This document shows, one piece after another, positions 15,175-22,883 of a DNA stretch of 45,765 bases (position 1 is the first letter of the stretch; every line of letters begins with the position of its first letter). Source of the DNA: DBFJGL01 sp048394785. Its GTDB lineage: Bacteria > Bacillota > Clostridia > Christensenellales > CAG-917. The notes under the pieces were generated by a model. It was not told the origin of the DNA and ran no database searches. It was given only the letters and a program-made list of their open reading frames with translations. The stretch lies in NCBI GenBank assembly GCA_048394785.1, contig DBFJGL010000081.1:1-45765 (forward strand), given 5' to 3'. Position numbers and translations under genes: made by a program.

Positions 15175-15465
15175 TTATGCCAAGCTCTCGAAGAACTCGA
15201 TTGCCTTACTGTCCTGCGCGAGAGTGACGACCGCCTTCTTGTAAGACGAGGTTCTGCCCTCGTGGCGTCCCATTCTCTTTACTTTACCGTCGTAGTTGGC
15301 GGTGTTGACTTTTGCAACTTTCACACCGAAGATTTCCTCAACCGCAGCCTTGATTTGAGTCTTGTTTGCGTTTTTGGCAACCTTGAAGGTGTATCTCTTA
15401 TCGGGAATGCCGTCGTAGCTTTTCTCCGAAAGAATAGGCTCTATAATGATGTCGTATGATGTCAT
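15175..15465 (-). CDS. rplW: 50S ribosomal protein L23
   Basis: This 96-residue protein at the tunnel exit is the docking site for trigger factor and SRP. It shows IIEPILSEKSYD, YTFKVAKNANKTQIKAAVEE and the RMGRHEGRTSSYKKAVV loop. Its start overlaps the rplD stop by four bases (ATGA). Confidence 0.97.
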   Translation of the reverse strand: MTSYDIIIEPILSEKSYDGIPDKRYTFKVAKNANKTQIKAAVEEIFGVKVAKVNTANYDGKVKRMGRHEGRTSSYKKAVVTLAQDSKAIEFFESLA

Positions 15466-16082
15466 TTTGCCGCCTCCTCTATTTTCTTGATTGCGTTCGC
15501 GGTGATGACCACGTTTTTGTTGGCGACGATATCGTAGACGTTGAGCGTCCTCACTTCGCTCAATGCGACGGTGGGGATATTGTTGCTTGCGCGAAGGAGA
15601 GTTTCGTCATACTCGTCGACGACGATAAGCACTCTGCCGTTCAGTTTAAGCGCGTCCATTGCGCCCGCCACCAGCTTGGTCTTACCCTCTTTCAGTTCGA
15701 ACTTATCCACAACGGTAACTTCGTTCTGACGGATTTTTTCGGATATTGCGGAATAGAACGCCGCCTTCCTCATATTTTTGTTGATTTTCTGAGAGAAATC
15801 GCGGGGCTTCTTTGCAAAAACCACGCCGCCGCCCACATAGTTGGGAGCAACGATGGAGCCCTGACGCGCACGACCGGTACCCTTTTGACGGTAAGGCTTT
15901 GCGCCGCCTCCTCTGACCTCGCTTCTGGTCAACGCGCTCATAGTGCCCTGACGCTTGTTTGCAAGCTGTGCGACCACTACCTGATGAATAAGAGCTTCGT
16001 TGTACTCAGCCGCAAAGACGGAATCGCTGACTTCTATTTTTCCTGCCGATTTGCCGGCAATATTCATAACTTTCAGTTCCAT
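15462..16082 (-). CDS. rplD: 50S ribosomal protein L4
   Basis: This 206-residue protein has the tunnel loop with QGTMSALTRSEVRGGGAKPY and KGTGRARQGS, and a C-terminal Rossmann-like domain. In enterobacteria L4 also controls the S10 operon through its leader; whether that applies here is unknown. It lies between rplC and rplW. Confidence 0.97.
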   Translation of the reverse strand: MELKVMNIAGKSAGKIEVSDSVFAAEYNEALIHQVVVAQLANKRQGTMSALTRSEVRGGGAKPYRQKGTGRARQGSIVAPNYVGGGVVFAKKPRDFSQKINKNMRKAAFYSAISEKIRQNEVTVVDKFELKEGKTKLVAGAMDALKLNGRVLIVVDEYDETLLRASNNIPTVALSEVRTLNVYDIVANKNVVITANAIKKIEEAAK

Positions 16083-16095
16083 TTTCTACCTCCGT

Positions 16096-16725
16096 CTAAC
16101 CCTTGATGGACTGCTTGACGACGACGATACCGCCCTTCGCTCCGGGAACTGCGCCCTTGATGAGCAAAAGATTTCTCGCGGCGTCCACGCGCGCTACGGT
16201 AAGGTTCTGAACCGTGACTTTTTCGTGTCCCCATTGTCCCGACATTTTCTTGTTCTTGAAAACTCTGGACGGAGAGGAGCACGCGCCCATAGAACCTACG
16301 CCTCTGTGATAACCGGAGCCGTGGGCCATCGGTCCTCTGTGCATATTCCATCTTTGCATAGGTCCGGAAAAACCGTGACCTTTCGAAGTGCCCGTGACGT
16401 CAACCTTGTCGCCTTCCGCAAATATGTCGCAAGTCAGTTCCTGCCCCGGAGTATATCCGGCACAGTCTGCGAAACGTAATTCGCGAAGATAACGCTTTAC
16501 CGCGACGCCTGCCTTCTTGAAATGACCTGCTTCGGGCTTGTTGACTCTGGTTTCCTTGATGGCGCCGAAGCCCACCTGAACGGCTTCGTAACCGTCGTTT
16601 TCCTTAGTCTTGACCTGAACCACGGCGCAGGGACCTGCTTCGACAACGGTTACGGGAATAACCTTGCCGTCCGCGGTAAAGATTTGACTCATACCTATCT
16701 TTTTTCCGATGATTGCTTTATCCAT
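16096..16725 (-). CDS. rplC: 50S ribosomal protein L3
   Basis: This 209-residue protein reaches the peptidyl transferase centre. IGKKIGMSQIFTADGKVIPV, GTSKGHGFSGPMQRW and GSMGACSSPSRVFKNKKMSG are diagnostic. It lies 31 bases after rpsJ. Confidence 0.98.
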   Translation of the reverse strand: MDKAIIGKKIGMSQIFTADGKVIPVTVVEAGPCAVVQVKTKENDGYEAVQVGFGAIKETRVNKPEAGHFKKAGVAVKRYLRELRFADCAGYTPGQELTCDIFAEGDKVDVTGTSKGHGFSGPMQRWNMHRGPMAHGSGYHRGVGSMGACSSPSRVFKNKKMSGQWGHEKVTVQNLTVARVDAARNLLLIKGAVPGAKGGIVVVKQSIKG

Positions 16726-16756
16726 GTAAAGTTCACCCTCCTAAAATAATTGCGAT

Positions 16757-17065
16757 TTACAGCTTGATGGAAATATCAACGCCGGCGGGAAGGTCGAGTT
16801 TCATAAGGGAATCGACCGTCTTGGAAGTCGGGTTGTATATATCAATCAATCTCTTGTGAGTTCTAAGCTCGAACTGCTCGCGGGAATCCTTGTATTTGTG
16901 GGTTGCCCTGAGTATGGTGATGATTTCCTTTTCGGTGGGAAGCGGAATGGGACCCGAAACCTTCGTGCCCGTCTTCTTCACCGTCTCGACGATTTTCTCT
17001 GCGGAGATGTCGATGAGATTGTGGTCATACGCTTTGAGCTTAATTCTGATTTTTTGACCAGCCAT
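16757..17065 (-). CDS. rpsJ: 30S ribosomal protein S10
   Basis: This 102-residue protein is the first gene of the S10 operon and also acts in antitermination as NusE. It shows IRIKLKAYDHNLID, SGPIPLPTEKEIITILR and FELRTHKRLIDIYNPTSKTV. It follows a roughly 100-base leader. Confidence 0.98.
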   Translation of the reverse strand: MAGQKIRIKLKAYDHNLIDISAEKIVETVKKTGTKVSGPIPLPTEKEIITILRATHKYKDSREQFELRTHKRLIDIYNPTSKTVDSLMKLDLPAGVDISIKL

Positions 17066-17124
17066 AGTTATAACTTAGCCTCCTACTTTATAACACTTAT
17101 CCGTGTGTGTCCTTATATTTTCAA

Positions 17125-17165
17125 CCGCCGAAAAACGGCAGTAGGACGCGCCTCAATAGGGCGCG
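17125..17165 (-). promoter_or_regulatory. Hairpin leader of the S10 operon
   Basis: Two hairpins lie between the predicted start of transcription and rpsJ: CGCGCC with GGCGCG (17147-17165, 7-base loop) and CTGCCG with CGGCGG (17125-17141, U-rich loop). Neither is followed by a T run, so they are not simple terminators. A role in ribosomal protein feedback is possible but not shown. Confidence 0.4.
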
Positions 17166-17173
17166 GCTTGCAT

Positions 17174-17202
17174 ATCATATAATTTTATAAAATTAAAGTC
17201 AA
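17174..17202 (-). promoter_or_regulatory. Promoter of the S10-spc-alpha cluster
   Basis: On the minus strand TTGACT (17202-17197), a 17-base AT-rich spacer and TATGAT (17179-17174) lie about 110 bases upstream of rpsJ. No other strong promoter was noticed inside the cluster. Confidence 0.75.
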
Positions 17203-17361
17203 GCGATTTTCAACGCATTTTCGCAAAATTTCAATATTGTATTTAATGTATTATAATCCGACTATATATAGATATATATAATAAAGAAACGACGGCTGTC
17301 GCGTCCGTTCCGCAGTTGTGCGTTTTATGCATTTTATATCGTCTTCACGCTTTCGTCAACC
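17203..17361. other. AT-rich intergenic spacer upstream of the S10 promoter
   Basis: This stretch holds runs of alternating TA (about 17261-17282) and no convincing gene on either strand. Confidence 0.5.
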
Positions 17362-17390
17362 AAAAAGGACGGAACTGCGTCCGCCCTTTT
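17362..17390 (-). terminator. Terminator of the csoR-P1B ATPase operon
   Basis: On the minus strand GGACG and CGTCC arms around a 6-base loop are flanked by AAAAGG on the left and TTTTT on the right, just after the ATPase stop codon. Confidence 0.7.
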
Positions 17391-17413
17391 ACAATGTTAT
17401 GCTTTTTTTCGGT

Positions 17414-19909
17414 TTATTCTCGTCCGTCCTTTCCGTCCGACGCCGCGCTGCCTGCCGCCGCCTGCTTGCGCCTGCGCTTCGCATTGTACAACAGCAGTGC
17501 GGACGACGCGACCACAAGCACCGACGTGCAGTTGTGAATAAGCGCGCCCGACGCGGGGTTGAGATAACCCATTGCCGAAATTATGACAGCGGCTATATTT
17601 ATCGTCATAGCAATGAAGATGTTGCGCTTTATAGTGCTCATAACTCTGCGCGAGAGTGCCGCCGTCTCCTCAACCTTTTTTATATCGCTGTTGAGTATTG
17701 CCATATCCGCGGTTTCGATTGCTATATCGCTGCCCATTGCGCCCATTGCCAGAGAACAGTCCGCAAGTTTGAGCGCGGGAGCGTCGTTTATGCCGTCGCC
17801 TATCATCGCTACTTTTACGCCGCTTTTTTGCAGTTTTTCGATTTCCGCGAGTTTATCTTCGGGCATAAGGCTATGACGCACCTCGGCAATGCCGCATTGC
17901 TCGGCTATATACTTCGCGCTCTTTTCGTTGTCGCCCGTAAGCATAACGGTTTTATAACCTCTGTCCGCAAGCGACTGCATAACCTCTTTTGCGTTTTCTC
18001 TTACGGTATCCGAAAAAGTCATAAGACCTGCCGCCCTGCCGTCGACGACGATGTACGCAAGCGTCTTTCCGACAGACAGCGCGCCGTCCGCCGACTGAGC
18101 GAATTCGTCTACGTTTACGCCGTTTTGCAAAGCGTGCTTGCGGCTCATAATAACGACGTTTCTGCCGTTTACTTCCGCTCCTACGCCTATGCCCTGCATC
18201 GTGGAGATATTTTTCGCCTCGTAATATTCCGTGCAGTTCGCCTTTTTTACGACGGCTTTTGCCAACGGGTGCTCGGAAAATCTTTCCACGCTCGCCGCGA
18301 GTCTGTTGAGTTCTTCCGCACTCTCGCCGTCCGCCGCAATCATATCGTCCATTTCGATATTGCCTTCGGTTATCGTTCCCGTTTTGTCAAAGCAGATTAC
18401 CTTGACGTTGGCCATTTCTTCTATTGCCGCGCCGCTCTTGACAAGCACTCCGTTTCGCGCCGCGTTGCCGAGTCCCGCCGCTACGGCAGTGGGAGTTGCA
18501 AGCACCAATGCGCAGGGACAGAAGACAACGAGCACCGTTATCGCTCTCACCACCGCGTCCACTGCGCCCACGTTAAATCCGAAGCCCGCGATTATGCCCA
18601 CAAGCAAGGACACGACGAAAACCGTAGGCACGATTATTTTCGACCATCTGTCCGTAATGCGCGAGATGGGTGCCTTTTTACCTTCCGCCTCTATTGTGAG
18701 TTCCGCCATTTTTGCGATTGTCATATCCTTTTTGAGTTTCGTGACCTCGACCTCGATGACTCCGCTCGTGTTCATAGTGCCGCCAAACACACTGTCGCCC
18801 TCCTGCACGTCCACGGGCAGATACTCGCCCGTCAGCGAAGATTGGTCCACTGAGGCAAAACCCTTTGTGATTGCGCCGTCCACGGGTATCATTTCCCCTG
18901 CTTTTACCACGACCGTATCGCCTATACTCACCTTATCGAGCGCAACCCTCTCCAACTCGCCGTCGCGCAATACGTTTGCCTCCGTCGGAATAAGTCCCAC
19001 AAGCTGCTGTATGCCGGAACGGCATTTGCTTACGGTTATATCTTCCAAGAACGCGCCCAAACTCATAAGAAAAGCTATCTCGCCTGCCGCAAACACATAG
19101 CTGTGTCCGTGTCCGTCGCCCGTACTCACGAAAAATCCCGTTATTTCGAGTGCAATCGACGCAATCATCGCAACGCTGATTAACACGCTCGTGTTGACTT
19201 TTCCCTTGCGGATAATGCGCGCCGCCGAAACAAACGTATCCGCGCCGCAAACGATAACCGCAACCCACGCGGGGTTGACGTAATAGAACGCCATCAAAAC
19301 TCCCTGACCGCCGGAAATCGCGTGCCAATCGAAAAAGCCCATTATGAGAAAGACCAGCGACACGGACAATTTGATTATTCGCTTGACCGTATCCTTGCTT
19401 ATTTTTTCTTTTTTTACCGTGTAATCGGCTTTGAGATTACAGCACGCGCAGGACTCTTCCTCATCGTGAGAACCGCAGCACTCGGAAGTATGCGGCGTAT
19501 GTCCGCAACAGCTTGTTTCTTCCTGCTTTTTATGCGAAGAACAGCAACAGTCTTCACCGTGTTCTTTCTCTTTGCGGCAACTATCCGCCTTATGCGCGTG
19601 ACCGCAGCAGTCCGCGTTTTCCGCGGCGGAAACACGGCTTTTTTCGCAGTGTTCGCCGTGAGAATGATTTGTTGCGCGTACTTCATCAGAGTCGTCGCAG
19701 TGACAACGGCATTCCGTCTCAGCCGCTCCGCCGTCGTCGACGCCCGCGCAACAATCGGACATTGTATTCTCCGCATGCGAACAGCAGCTCTTTTCCGCGC
19801 CGTCCCGCGCGCCGCTTTCATTGACGCGGCAGCACGGCTCAACTTCCGCTTTTCTCGCCGCCTCGGCTTCGCCGCCGTGACAACAACGGTTTTTCTCTTT
19901 ATCTTTCAT
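17414..19909 (-). CDS. P1B-type heavy-metal ATPase with a Cys/His-rich N-terminal segment
   Basis: This 831-residue metal-exporting P-type ATPase has the CPC membrane motif (FCPCALVLATP, residues 464-466), TGE (360-362), the phosphorylated Asp in CFDKTGT (508), SEHPLAKA and GDGINDAP. The first 157 residues have no HMA GMxCxxC motif. Instead they hold 25 Cys and 13 His, mostly as CC pairs followed by GH, SH or HxH, separated by charged linkers. The last membrane helix reads HNCTSVLVVASS, which does not settle Cu(I) against Zn/Cd specificity; the CsoR-type partner argues for Cu(I). It lies 7 bases after the repressor gene in one operon. Confidence 0.93.
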   Translation of the reverse strand: MKDKEKNRCCHGGEAEAARKAEVEPCCRVNESGARDGAEKSCCSHAENTMSDCCAGVDDGGAAETECRCHCDDSDEVRATNHSHGEHCEKSRVSAAENADCCGHAHKADSCRKEKEHGEDCCCSSHKKQEETSCCGHTPHTSECCGSHDEEESCACCNLKADYTVKKEKISKDTVKRIIKLSVSLVFLIMGFFDWHAISGGQGVLMAFYYVNPAWVAVIVCGADTFVSAARIIRKGKVNTSVLISVAMIASIALEITGFFVSTGDGHGHSYVFAAGEIAFLMSLGAFLEDITVSKCRSGIQQLVGLIPTEANVLRDGELERVALDKVSIGDTVVVKAGEMIPVDGAITKGFASVDQSSLTGEYLPVDVQEGDSVFGGTMNTSGVIEVEVTKLKKDMTIAKMAELTIEAEGKKAPISRITDRWSKIIVPTVFVVSLLVGIIAGFGFNVGAVDAVVRAITVLVVFCPCALVLATPTAVAAGLGNAARNGVLVKSGAAIEEMANVKVICFDKTGTITEGNIEMDDMIAADGESAEELNRLAASVERFSEHPLAKAVVKKANCTEYYEAKNISTMQGIGVGAEVNGRNVVIMSRKHALQNGVNVDEFAQSADGALSVGKTLAYIVVDGRAAGLMTFSDTVRENAKEVMQSLADRGYKTVMLTGDNEKSAKYIAEQCGIAEVRHSLMPEDKLAEIEKLQKSGVKVAMIGDGINDAPALKLADCSLAMGAMGSDIAIETADMAILNSDIKKVEETAALSRRVMSTIKRNIFIAMTINIAAVIISAMGYLNPASGALIHNCTSVLVVASSALLLYNAKRRRKQAAAGSAASDGKDGRE

Positions 19910-19916
19910 ATTTGCC

Positions 19917-20177
19917 TCACTTATAAGTGTCCAATGCTTCGGACAGCCTGTCGAGCACGCTCATATCGCCGCGCTCTACTCCGTCCTTTACGCAATGCTC
20001 GATGTGATTTTTAAGCAACAGTTTGCTCGTCTTCTTTATCGCCGCTTCGATTGCGGACAACTGCACCAAAATATCGGTGCAATCCTTTTGCTCCTGCACC
20101 ATCTGCCTGACTCCTCTGACGTGACCTTCGATGCTCGCCAGCCTCGTGTCCAAATCTTTATCGCATTTATTCAGCAT
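19917..20177 (-). CDS. csoR: CsoR/FrmR-family metal-sensing repressor
   Basis: The 86-residue all-helical protein has the CsoR pattern: RLASIEGHVRGVRQMV, then C33, H58 and C62. The spacing of 25 and 4 residues is the same as the C-H-C copper site of mycobacterial CsoR. Metal binding should release it from DNA and derepress the adjoining ATPase. An additional Cys at residue 5 is present. A G/C-tract operator-like sequence lies just upstream. Other members of the family sense nickel or formaldehyde, but the residue pattern fits Cu(I) best. Confidence 0.88.
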   Translation of the reverse strand: MLNKCDKDLDTRLASIEGHVRGVRQMVQEQKDCTDILVQLSAIEAAIKKTSKLLLKNHIEHCVKDGVERGDMSVLDRLSEALDTYK

Positions 20178-20216
20178 ATACTCTCCTTTATTGTCTGCGT
20201 TCGACTTTCTTTTATT

Positions 20217-20242
20217 ATCCCCACCCCCGTGGGGGGGGGTAT
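20217..20242. promoter_or_regulatory. CsoR operator-like G/C-tract pseudopalindrome
   Basis: On the minus strand ATACCCC leads into a C tract, then ACGGGGGT and GGGGAT. Known CsoR operators have the form TACCC-spacer-GGGTA. It lies directly downstream of the csoR promoter, where bound repressor would block transcription. Confidence 0.7.
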
Positions 20243-20252
20243 CTTCGTTTAC

Positions 20253-20281
20253 ATATTATTACCGCATTTCGATTTTGTCAA
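20253..20281 (-). promoter_or_regulatory. Promoter of the csoR-P1B ATPase operon
   Basis: TTGACA (20281-20276), 17-base spacer, TAATAT (20258-20253), all on the minus strand, followed immediately by the G/C-tract operator. Confidence 0.78.
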
Positions 20282-20342
20282 CACGTTTTGATATTTTTAT
20301 CGATTTTTCTTCGTTTGCACCGACGTTTGAACGCTCATACCG

Positions 20343-20366
20343 AAAAAGCAGCCTTTCGGCTGCCTT
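20343..20366 (-). terminator. Terminator of the InlB-repeat lipoprotein gene
   Basis: GCAGCC-GAAA-GGCTGC followed by TTTTT on the minus strand, about 50 bases past the stop codon. Confidence 0.85.
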
Positions 20367-20414
20367 TACGATATATAAAATATAATTTTATTGGTTTTAA
20401 TACAATAACCTATA

Positions 20415-22742
20415 TCAGTCGAGGTCCTTCCAAAGGGACTTATACGCCTTTTCGTTGTACTGAATGTTTTTGGTGTATTCGAGTCCGAACGCGTTTGCAC
20501 GCTGGTTGTAAACGTCGGTCTTTTTACCTTCGAGAAGCTGTTCGTAAATCTTATCGTACACGGTCACGCAGTCTTCCAGAGTTTCGCCGTAAGTAAGCAC
20601 GAAATTGAGAGGAAGAATTCCGTCTTCGCCGAACGTGATATCCACTTCGTTATAATTGCCGTCGGCGTCCTTTTCAAGACCTTTCGTCGTACCGTTCCAT
20701 ACGGTGTTGGTGCACATTACGACGAATATGCCCGCATACGCGTTATCGGAGCTTCCCGACTCGATGAAACTGTCCGCGAATATATATCCGCCGGCAATGT
20801 CCTCGGATACGGCGTTACCGTAAGTCGTCTTCCACTCGTTAAGCGCGTCGCCTTGGAGCCTGTACGCACCCGTGCCCTGATTTACGAGCGCAACTGCGTG
20901 GTTGGTAAAGTCGGTGATGAACGTGCTCTTTTCCTTATCGGGGTTTACCAGATAACCAAGACCGCCGTTATTGCTTTCGCTGTTCACCGAACCCTCGTCG
21001 TCGCCGACGATGTACAGCCACGCTTCCGACATTTTTCTCAGCCAATAGACGCTCTCGACTTCTGTGATTCCGCCTTCGACGCCCACCTGTTCGGTTATCG
21101 CGTCAAACGAAGCCATAATCTGATTTACGATGCCTACTTTACCGTCCGCGCTGAACGCCGGGTGTCTGTAAACGCCGTCCTCGGCATTCGCGTCGTAGAG
21201 ATAAGGCATCGTTTCATATGCCGTCGCGTTGAACTTTATGCTCCACTTGCCGTTCTCGTCCTTTTCAAAGGACACGAGGTTGTTGACCGCCGCGGCGTCC
21301 GCCTGTTCGCGATGATTGTTTTTGGAGTCGGTCATCGGGTCGCGCACGGTTATTTTGTCGCCGTTTTCGTCCTTGCCGTAATTGCCCTCCTCCTCGCTTT
21401 CATAGTCGGGGTTGGAGATTTTGACGGTAAGTTCGCCGAGCATGCTGTTGCGCTCCGCGGTTATAACTTCTTCCGACGCGCCGTCCTTCTGCATCTTGGT
21501 GAGTTTCGCTACGCTCTCGTCGTCGAGTTTAAGCAGAATGTTGGCAACAAAACCGTAGCTTCCGTTCTCGTTAAGCTTATGATAATAAGTCGTAGCAAGC
21601 GCAGACGTCAACGCGCTTTCATACGCAGAGGACGAATTTGCAAAAGTTTCCTTATTCTGCGCGACGAGTCTTGCAAACTCTCTTTCCACTTCCGCTTCCG
21701 TCACGGTTTCGCCCGAGCCGATGACGATTTCCATTCTTTCGAGCAGTTTTGTTTCATACTCGCTCTGCAAATAGTAATCGTAGCTCTTAAACGATTTTTC
21801 CAAATCGCTCTGCACGCGCTTTGCAGCTTCTTCTATATACTTTTTAAGGTCGGCTTCCGCTATATCTTCCGCAAAATCTTTGTCGGAAAAGTCAACGGAA
21901 TCGAGGTCGTCGAATATCTTTTTGGCAATATCCTCATCCTTTATATCCGCGTCGGCGTCGTAGTCGTCTTCTTCCTCGGCTTCGGGCATGGGAGTGCGTC
22001 CGTCGGTGTGCTTAATCCACTTTGCGTAAAGCACGGTTTTCTCGGTTATTCTCGTGTCGAAATCGAACTCGTCGCCCGTAAAATCGGCGTTAGCGTACCA
22101 ACCGTAGAAAGTATATCCGTCTCTCGTGGGATCGGTGGGACGGGTGGCTTTCGCATTTTCTTTTACGGTCTGCTTTTCGACGGCCGAGCCTTTATTGGAC
22201 TCGAAGCGAACGGAAAATTCCTGATCGCCCGTTTCGACGTCATCGTCGTCTTCGTCGGAAGATGAGCCGCTGTCCGTCGTTTTTTCGCGAATGACTTCCT
22301 CCACTTTGCTTTCGAGCATCGCGGTAATCGTTTCGTTCGCGTTCTTTATCGCCTTATCGATTTCGCTGTTATTGAGCAAATCCTTTACGTTTATCAACTC
22401 CGGCGGAGTATCCTTGAATTCTTCCATAGAGTCGGAAACGATTTCCTTTGCGAACAAAACGAGCAGTTCGCGCTGAGCGAGAGAGCGCAGCACGTAATCG
22501 GCGGCCTGTTGATAGCTCATTCCGTAATAATTGACGTAAATGTAGGAATACGCGTTGAAACTGTCTTTAAGCTCGAACTTATAGACGTCGGCGGATTGCC
22601 CGTTATAGGTCATATGCGCGACAACCTGATACGCGTCGCGTTCTTCGTTAAGACTGAAAATATCGTCGCAGCCCGCAAGCATACCCACCGATATGCCGAG
22701 GACAAGCACCAGAGCGACTGCAACTATAATTTTTTTCTTCAT
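20415..22742 (-). CDS. Large lipoprotein with SurA-like N-terminal region and InlB-type repeat
   Basis: This 775-residue protein has a type II signal peptide with lipobox MLAGC (Cys about 25), so it should be anchored on the outer face of the membrane. The region after it (AHMTYNGQSADVYKFEL, then a helical segment) resembles the N-terminal part of SurA/PrsA-type foldases, but no parvulin catalytic domain is evident. Residues about 180-245 form one InlB/Listeria-Bacteroides repeat (GYTFYGWYANADFTG and TVLYAKW). The rest is acidic and mostly helical with no family I recognise. Chaperone-like or surface-binding roles are guesses. It is transcribed alone, with its own promoter, palindrome and terminator. 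Confidence 0.7.
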   Translation of the reverse strand: MKKKIIVAVALVLVLGISVGMLAGCDDIFSLNEERDAYQVVAHMTYNGQSADVYKFELKDSFNAYSYIYVNYYGMSYQQAADYVLRSLAQRELLVLFAKEIVSDSMEEFKDTPPELINVKDLLNNSEIDKAIKNANETITAMLESKVEEVIREKTTDSGSSSDEDDDDVETGDQEFSVRFESNKGSAVEKQTVKENAKATRPTDPTRDGYTFYGWYANADFTGDEFDFDTRITEKTVLYAKWIKHTDGRTPMPEAEEEDDYDADADIKDEDIAKKIFDDLDSVDFSDKDFAEDIAEADLKKYIEEAAKRVQSDLEKSFKSYDYYLQSEYETKLLERMEIVIGSGETVTEAEVEREFARLVAQNKETFANSSSAYESALTSALATTYYHKLNENGSYGFVANILLKLDDESVAKLTKMQKDGASEEVITAERNSMLGELTVKISNPDYESEEEGNYGKDENGDKITVRDPMTDSKNNHREQADAAAVNNLVSFEKDENGKWSIKFNATAYETMPYLYDANAEDGVYRHPAFSADGKVGIVNQIMASFDAITEQVGVEGGITEVESVYWLRKMSEAWLYIVGDDEGSVNSESNNGGLGYLVNPDKEKSTFITDFTNHAVALVNQGTGAYRLQGDALNEWKTTYGNAVSEDIAGGYIFADSFIESGSSDNAYAGIFVVMCTNTVWNGTTKGLEKDADGNYNEVDITFGEDGILPLNFVLTYGETLEDCVTVYDKIYEQLLEGKKTDVYNQRANAFGLEYTKNIQYNEKAYKSLWKDLD

Positions 22743-22769
22743 ATAAACTCCATTAAGACGGTTATATTA

Positions 22770-22784
22770 CACAATAGTATTGTG
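22770..22784. promoter_or_regulatory. Perfect palindrome at the lipoprotein promoter
   Basis: CACAATA-G-TATTGTG is a perfect 7-1-7 inverted repeat immediately downstream of the -10 box, covering the probable transcription start. The position is that of a repressor operator; the regulator is unknown. Confidence 0.6.
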
Positions 22785-22813
22785 ATTATACACTACACGC
22801 GCCGCGCACGCAA
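22785..22813 (-). promoter_or_regulatory. Promoter of the InlB-repeat lipoprotein gene
   Basis: TATAAT (22790-22785) with a 17-base spacer to TTGCGT (22813-22808) on the minus strand. The -10 box is perfect and the -35 box weak. Confidence 0.6.
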
Positions 22814-22883
22814 GCTTTTTCCGATAATAAATCCGTCTTAATATTAAAGTAAATACCAAGGCTTAAAAGTCGCTTAAATCATT

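Noticed and set aside
17125..17165. Terminator or attenuator before rpsJ
   Set aside because: Both hairpins lack a following T run on the minus strand, so they are listed only as a structured leader.
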